DNA of 64,000 nt from Bacteroidaceae bacterium (GTDB taxonomy: Bacteria > Bacteroidota > Bacteroidia > Bacteroidales > Bacteroidaceae). The notes beneath the pieces were generated by a model. It ran no database searches. It was given only the letters and a program-made list of their open reading frames with translations, and had not been told where the DNA came from. Both the position numbers and the translations under genes were made by a program. Shown piece after piece: positions 60,198-64,000 of the stretch (positions within the stretch are counted from its first letter, which is position 1; every line of letters begins with the position of its first letter). Location: assembly GCA_024398715.1 (NCBI GenBank), contig JAKSIP010000001.1:1-64000 (forward strand). The letters run 5' to 3'.

Positions 60198-61439
60198 ATG
60201 ATAGAAGACGCAAGAAACAGGATTAATGGTATTGACAGAAAACTGGCTGAATTGTTTGAACAAAGAATGCAGGCTGCCAAAGAAATTGCTGAGTACAAGT
60301 TGCAGCATTCGCTCCCTATTGAGGACTCTGACAGGGAACAGTCTCTTATAAGCCGCGATGCGGAGTATGTCAGCAATCCGGAAATCAGGGCTTATTTTGT
60401 TGATTTCCTTCAGCATATGATTTCTCTCTCCAAACAGTATCAGGCTGGTGTAATATCCCAGATTAAAGGTACTGATGACTGTAAACGTATAGTAATTGAA
60501 CGCGGTGCTCTTAACCGTATTGAAGAACTTGTCCCTATGACCGGCAAGATTCTTGTTCTTACGGACAGCGGCGTTCCCCAGCAATACAGCAGGACAATTG
60601 CCTCAAAAGCTGGGATGGCTTTCATATATACTATTGAGCAGGGTGAACAGAGCAAAAATATAGACAACTGGTGTAAAATACTGGAGTTTATGAAAGGTCA
60701 CTCCTTTACCAGGACCGATGCCGTTGTTGCAGTTGGTGGCGGGGTAGTGGGAGACCTTGCAGGTTTTGTGGCATCGGCCTATATGCGCGGCATCAGATTC
60801 TATAATATACCAACTACACTATTGTCCCAGGTTGATTCTTCTATAGGAGGAAAGACGGCAGTAGATTTCTTTGGTGTAAAGAATATGGTAGGTGCATTCT
60901 ACCAGCCGCATAAGGTTATTATTGATACTGATACATTGAAAACTCTTCCCGAAAGACAGCTTCACAGCGGACTGGTTGAGTCAATCAAGATGGCTGCAAC
61001 ATTTGACAAATGTCTGTTTGAACTGATAGAGAACAGTACTGACCTTGAAAAAGACCTTGATGAAATAATCCGTCAGAGCCTGAAAATCAAGGGTAATGTA
61101 GTCTGTCAGGACCCGTTGGAAAAAGGATTGCGCCGTGTGCTGAATTTCGGTCACACAGTTGGCCATGCAATTGAAACGCTGGGAAAAGGCAAATATCTGC
61201 ATGGCGAGGCTGTGGGTATGGGAATGCTCTATTTTTCTGCTCCAGATGTCAGAGTACGCATCAAAAGGCTTCTTGACAAATACAATCTGCCAACTGAATG
61301 TGCATATTCTGCAGATGAACTGAAAGAACTGATCAGACTTGACAAGAAAGCAATGTCTGACAATATCCGTATTATCAGAGTGAATACCATAGGTGAATAT
61401 GAAATCTGTCAGTGCAGTATTGACAGTCTTGAAATATGA
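60198..61439 (+). CDS. aroB: Chorismate mutase - 3-dehydroquinate synthase fusion
   Basis: A 413-residue bifunctional protein. Residues 1 to about 90 are an AroQ-type chorismate mutase: INGIDRKLAELFEQRMQAAK with AEYK and DSDREQSL. Residues about 95-413 are 3-dehydroquinate synthase: VAVGGGVVGDLAGFVASAYM, PTTLLSQVDSSIGGKTAVD and the metal-binding RRVLNFGHTVGHAIE. It joins an early shikimate step with the branch step to prephenate. In most Bacteroidales chorismate mutase is fused to DAHP synthase instead. Its stop overlaps the aroA start by 4 nt (ATGA). Confidence 0.93.
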   Translation: MIEDARNRINGIDRKLAELFEQRMQAAKEIAEYKLQHSLPIEDSDREQSLISRDAEYVSNPEIRAYFVDFLQHMISLSKQYQAGVISQIKGTDDCKRIVIERGALNRIEELVPMTGKILVLTDSGVPQQYSRTIASKAGMAFIYTIEQGEQSKNIDNWCKILEFMKGHSFTRTDAVVAVGGGVVGDLAGFVASAYMRGIRFYNIPTTLLSQVDSSIGGKTAVDFFGVKNMVGAFYQPHKVIIDTDTLKTLPERQLHSGLVESIKMAATFDKCLFELIENSTDLEKDLDEIIRQSLKIKGNVVCQDPLEKGLRRVLNFGHTVGHAIETLGKGKYLHGEAVGMGMLYFSAPDVRVRIKRLLDKYNLPTECAYSADELKELIRLDKKAMSDNIRIIRVNTIGEYEICQCSIDSLEI

Positions 61440-62668
61440 AATACTGTAGGATACATAAAAGCATAGCAGGCGGAACTGTTGCCGCACCTCCTTCAAAGAG
61501 TTATGCGCACCGTCTTATTCTGGCATCGTTCCTTGCAAGTCTTGAAAAAGATTCATGTGTTCAGACCATAAGCAACATTGCCTTGTCTGAAGACATCAAG
61601 GCAACGCTGAACTGTGTGAAGGCATTGGGCTGCAGGTTTGATATAGAGGCCAATTCCGTATCAATGCAACAGAACAAATTGAACATGACAGATCCAATTG
61701 TTCTGGAATGCAACGAAAGCGGTTCCACCATGCGGTTTATGCTGCCTGTTGCGCTGGCTCTTGCAGGAAATGCCGTCGTTAAAGGTACCCCCAAACTTTT
61801 ATCCAGAGGCTTGGGCGTTTACACAAACATTTTTGATGATCAGGGAATTGTATATTCATCTGACAACAATTCTCTTTCAGCTAAAGGTAAACTGAAAAGC
61901 GGTGTGTTCAAAATAGACGGCAGCATAAGCAGCCAGTTTGTAACTGGTCTTCTGTTTGCCCTGCCTTTGCTGGAAAATGACAGCAGAATAGAGATTATGG
62001 GAGAACTGCAGAGCCGTCCTTATGTTGATATTACCATTGACGTATTGGAACGCTACGGAATAAGTGTCCGGTTTGAAGATAACGCAATTCTTGTTCCCGG
62101 AGGCCAGCATTACCATGCTGTGGACAGTGTCTGCCCCGCAGACTGGTCCAATGCGGCATTTCTTGATTTCTTCAATTACATTGGCGGAAAAGTCAACGTT
62201 ACCGGACTGGATTCCGATTCCTTGCAGGGAGACCGTATCTATAAAGAGTGTTTCCGGATGCTGGATAACGGCTTTTGTACAATCGATGTCAAAAACTGCA
62301 TAGATTTGGGCCCTGTCCTGTTCACAATGGCTTCAATAAAACATGGAGCCACATTTGTCAACACCAGACGTTTGCGTATAAAGGAAAGTGACCGTGTTGC
62401 CGATATCTGTACTGAGTTGGCCAAAACCGGTGCGGAATTCCGGATTGAAGAAAACAGTGTTACCATAAAGCCCGGCACATTGACGGACCAGACACCGGAA
62501 ATTGAATTTGATTCGCATAACGATCACCGTCTTGCAATGAGTCTGGCGGTGTTGGCATCGGTTTTCGGTGCAACAGTCAAAGATTGTGGGGCAGTGGCCA
62601 AGAGTTTCCCCGATTTCTTTGAAAAAATTCAAAAGTTGGATATTTTTGCAGAATTATATGAAAAATGA
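61436..62668 (+). CDS. aroA: 3-phosphoshikimate 1-carboxyvinyltransferase (EPSP synthase)
   Basis: A 410-residue EPSP synthase that joins shikimate 3-phosphate with PEP. AAPPSKSYAHRLILASFLA at the start, LECNESGSTMRFMLPVALAL near 90 and RIKESDRVADICTEL near 315 are the family signatures, with SHNDHRLAMSLAVLA near the end. Length is slightly below the usual 425-430. It is coupled to the genes on both sides (4-nt overlap upstream, 11-nt overlap downstream). Confidence 0.96.
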   Translation: MKYCRIHKSIAGGTVAAPPSKSYAHRLILASFLASLEKDSCVQTISNIALSEDIKATLNCVKALGCRFDIEANSVSMQQNKLNMTDPIVLECNESGSTMRFMLPVALALAGNAVVKGTPKLLSRGLGVYTNIFDDQGIVYSSDNNSLSAKGKLKSGVFKIDGSISSQFVTGLLFALPLLENDSRIEIMGELQSRPYVDITIDVLERYGISVRFEDNAILVPGGQHYHAVDSVCPADWSNAAFLDFFNYIGGKVNVTGLDSDSLQGDRIYKECFRMLDNGFCTIDVKNCIDLGPVLFTMASIKHGATFVNTRRLRIKESDRVADICTELAKTGAEFRIEENSVTIKPGTLTDQTPEIEFDSHNDHRLAMSLAVLASVFGATVKDCGAVAKSFPDFFEKIQKLDIFAELYEK

Positions 62669-63503
62669 GAAAATACTTGTTGTAGGATTGGGTATGATTG
62701 GCGCTTCTTATGCGTGCAAACTCAAACTGAAAGGAATGTATGTAGGAGGAATTTCTGCAAGACAGTCCACAATAGATTATGCGCTTGAACATGGCATAAT
62801 ACATGCAGGCAGCATTGAAGTTACAAAAGAATTTGTAGAACAGTTTGATATCATAATTTCGGCTTTATATCCCAAACTGTTTATTGAGTGGGTAAAGAAG
62901 TTTCAGGACTATTTCAAGCCCGGCGCAATTCTGACAGATACAACAGGTGTGAAGGGTAGTGTCTTGTATGAAATCCAGAGTTTTCTGCGCAGTGATGTTG
63001 AAATGATAGGGGCGCATCCTATGGCCGGTCGGGAGCTGTCAGGCATAGAAAGCATGGATATCCATATTTTTGACGGAGCCAATTATCTTATTACTCCTAC
63101 GGAAAAGAATACACAACATGCTGTTGGTGTTGCAAGAGAAATTGGAGAAATTCTGGGTTTCAAAAGGATATCTGTCCTCTCTCCGCTGGAGCACGATGAG
63201 ATGATTGCTTTCCTGAGCCAGCTCACGCACTGCATTGCCGTAAGTCTTATGTGCTGCAAGGAATCCAAACATCTGGTGGAATACACCGGAGACTCATTCC
63301 GTGATCTGACACGTATTGCCAACATAAATGAAAATATGTGGTCAGAACTGTTCCTTATGAACCGTACGCAGTTACTGGAACAGATGACAATCTTTGAGAA
63401 AGAGTTTGCAAAACTGCACAAAGCTCTTGAAGAGTGCGATGCCGAAACAATGAAAGAAATGATGCGTTTATCAACAACAAGAAGAAAATTATTTAACAAG
63501 TAG
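62658..63503 (+). CDS. tyrA: Prephenate dehydrogenase
   Basis: A 281-residue TyrA that oxidises prephenate to 4-hydroxyphenylpyruvate for tyrosine synthesis. The dinucleotide motif is VVGLGMIGASYA. The substrate region includes LTDTTGVKGSVLYEI, MIGAHPMAGRELSGIESMD and LSQLTHCIAVSLM. I chose the ATG at 62658, overlapping aroA by 11 nt. No ACT or chorismate mutase domain is fused, in line with the mutase sitting on AroB here. Confidence 0.94.
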   Translation: MKNEKILVVGLGMIGASYACKLKLKGMYVGGISARQSTIDYALEHGIIHAGSIEVTKEFVEQFDIIISALYPKLFIEWVKKFQDYFKPGAILTDTTGVKGSVLYEIQSFLRSDVEMIGAHPMAGRELSGIESMDIHIFDGANYLITPTEKNTQHAVGVAREIGEILGFKRISVLSPLEHDEMIAFLSQLTHCIAVSLMCCKESKHLVEYTGDSFRDLTRIANINENMWSELFLMNRTQLLEQMTIFEKEFAKLHKALEECDAETMKEMMRLSTTRRKLFNK

Positions 63504-63505
63504 AT

Positions 63506-64000
63506 ATGGAAACAATGAATATGGATTTCAAGAGGGTTCTGCCTACCCCCGAAGAAATCAAAGATATGTACCCTGTAGATGACAATCTGCATTCAATAAA
63601 GGTTGCCAACGACAATTCAATCAGAGACGTTTTTTTGGGCAACAGCGGAAAACTGCTGCTTGTGATAGGCCCCTGTTCGGCCGATAGGGAAGATGCCGTT
63701 CTGGATTACATTACCCGTCTGCGCGGTCTGCAGGAGAAAGTAAAGGATGTCATTACTATTGTGCCGCGCGTATATACCAACAAACCCAGAACAACCGGAG
63801 ACGGATACAAGGGAATGCTGCACCAGCCGGACCCGAACAGCAACTCCGATATGCTGAAAGGACTTATTGCCATCCGTAAATTGCACATGAGAGTACTCAA
63901 ACAGACAGGATTCTCATGCGCTGACGAAATGCTTTATCCTGAAAACCACAGCTATCTGTCAGATCTGTTGTCTTACGTAGCTGTAGGAGCACGCAGTGTT
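63506..64000 (+). CDS. DAHP synthase, 5' part (runs off the window)
   Basis: The first 165 codons of a class I 3-deoxy-D-arabino-heptulosonate 7-phosphate synthase, which condenses PEP and erythrose 4-phosphate. Start METMNMDFKRVLPTPEE; motifs LLLVIGPCSADREDAVL and RVYTNKPRTTGDGYKGMLHQ identify the AroF/AroG/AroH type. The Cys and Lys of these motifs bind metal and PEP. It starts 2 nt after the tyrA stop. The gene continues beyond base 64000; a fused chorismate mutase downstream cannot be excluded. Confidence 0.95.
   Translation, partial: METMNMDFKRVLPTPEEIKDMYPVDDNLHSIKVANDNSIRDVFLGNSGKLLLVIGPCSADREDAVLDYITRLRGLQEKVKDVITIVPRVYTNKPRTTGDGYKGMLHQPDPNSNSDMLKGLIAIRKLHMRVLKQTGFSCADEMLYPENHSYLSDLLSYVAVGARSV

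Overview
The window looks like chromosome of a gut or rumen Bacteroidales bacterium (Bacteroidaceae/Prevotellaceae type). The evidence is a set of Bacteroidetes promoters (TTTG, about 20 nt, TAnnTTTG), an NVEALS-domain protein with 6-bladed beta-propeller lipoproteins, the gene order purF-like/carA/carB, a serC/serA/DUF1015 operon, and secreted enzymes with lipoboxes or degenerate C-terminal sorting tails. I see no rRNA, CRISPR array or intact transposase gene. One tRNA (Thr, CGT) is present.

Layout. 1-884: a repeat arm, then a leader carrying a 150-bp tandem duplication. 885-4152: serC, serA and a DUF1015 gene. 4247-8539: MacB/LolCDE-like ABC export system (ATPase, two permeases, HlyD adaptor). 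8555-12841: giant acyl-CoA dehydratase activase-like protein. 12831-14099 (-): acyltransferase. 14214-22679: a probable operon GH98, IMPACT protein, GH67 alpha-glucuronidase, UroD-type methyltransferase, cation/H+ antiporter. 22697-25621 (-): M16 lipoprotein protease. 25694-28218: second UroD-type protein coupled to a GH30 enzyme. 28456-32260: NVEALS protein, beta-propeller lipoprotein, CE1 esterase, acyltransferase-3. 32281-39555: accessory region with two toxin-antitoxin pairs, small AT-rich genes of unknown function, an EcoRI-type adenine methyltransferase with a DUF262-HNH nuclease, and a possible structured RNA. It is flanked by a 486-bp direct repeat that is the 3' end of a corrinoid-protein gene. 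39208-39840 (-): the intact corrinoid protein. 40111-45401: outer-membrane barrel protein and two alpha/beta hydrolases. 45526-52025: tRNA-Thr and the purF-like/carA/carB operon behind a leader attenuator. 52193-55656: CotH protein, repeat elements, Rpn nuclease fragment, truncated sigma factor, membrane protein. 55820-58175: second beta-propeller lipoprotein and another esterase. 58346-60097: MATE transporter fused to an RsbW-like ATPase domain. 60198-64000: aromatic pathway operon (chorismate mutase-AroB fusion, AroA, TyrA, DAHP synthase running off the end), again behind a leader attenuator.

The most interesting theme is a possible link between methylated plant polysaccharide breakdown and corrinoid C1 chemistry. 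Two UroD-family methyltransferase genes are each translationally coupled to a glycoside hydrolase gene (GH67 and GH30), and a MtaC-like corrinoid protein lies in the same neighbourhood with esterases. GH67 enzymes release 4-O-methyl-glucuronate, so a corrinoid O-demethylase acting on that sugar acid is an attractive but unproven reading. Other notable points are a CarA whose catalytic Cys is Glu, the MATE-ATPase and chorismate mutase-AroB fusions, two transcription-attenuator leaders, and the duplicated corrinoid-gene end that brackets the accessory island.
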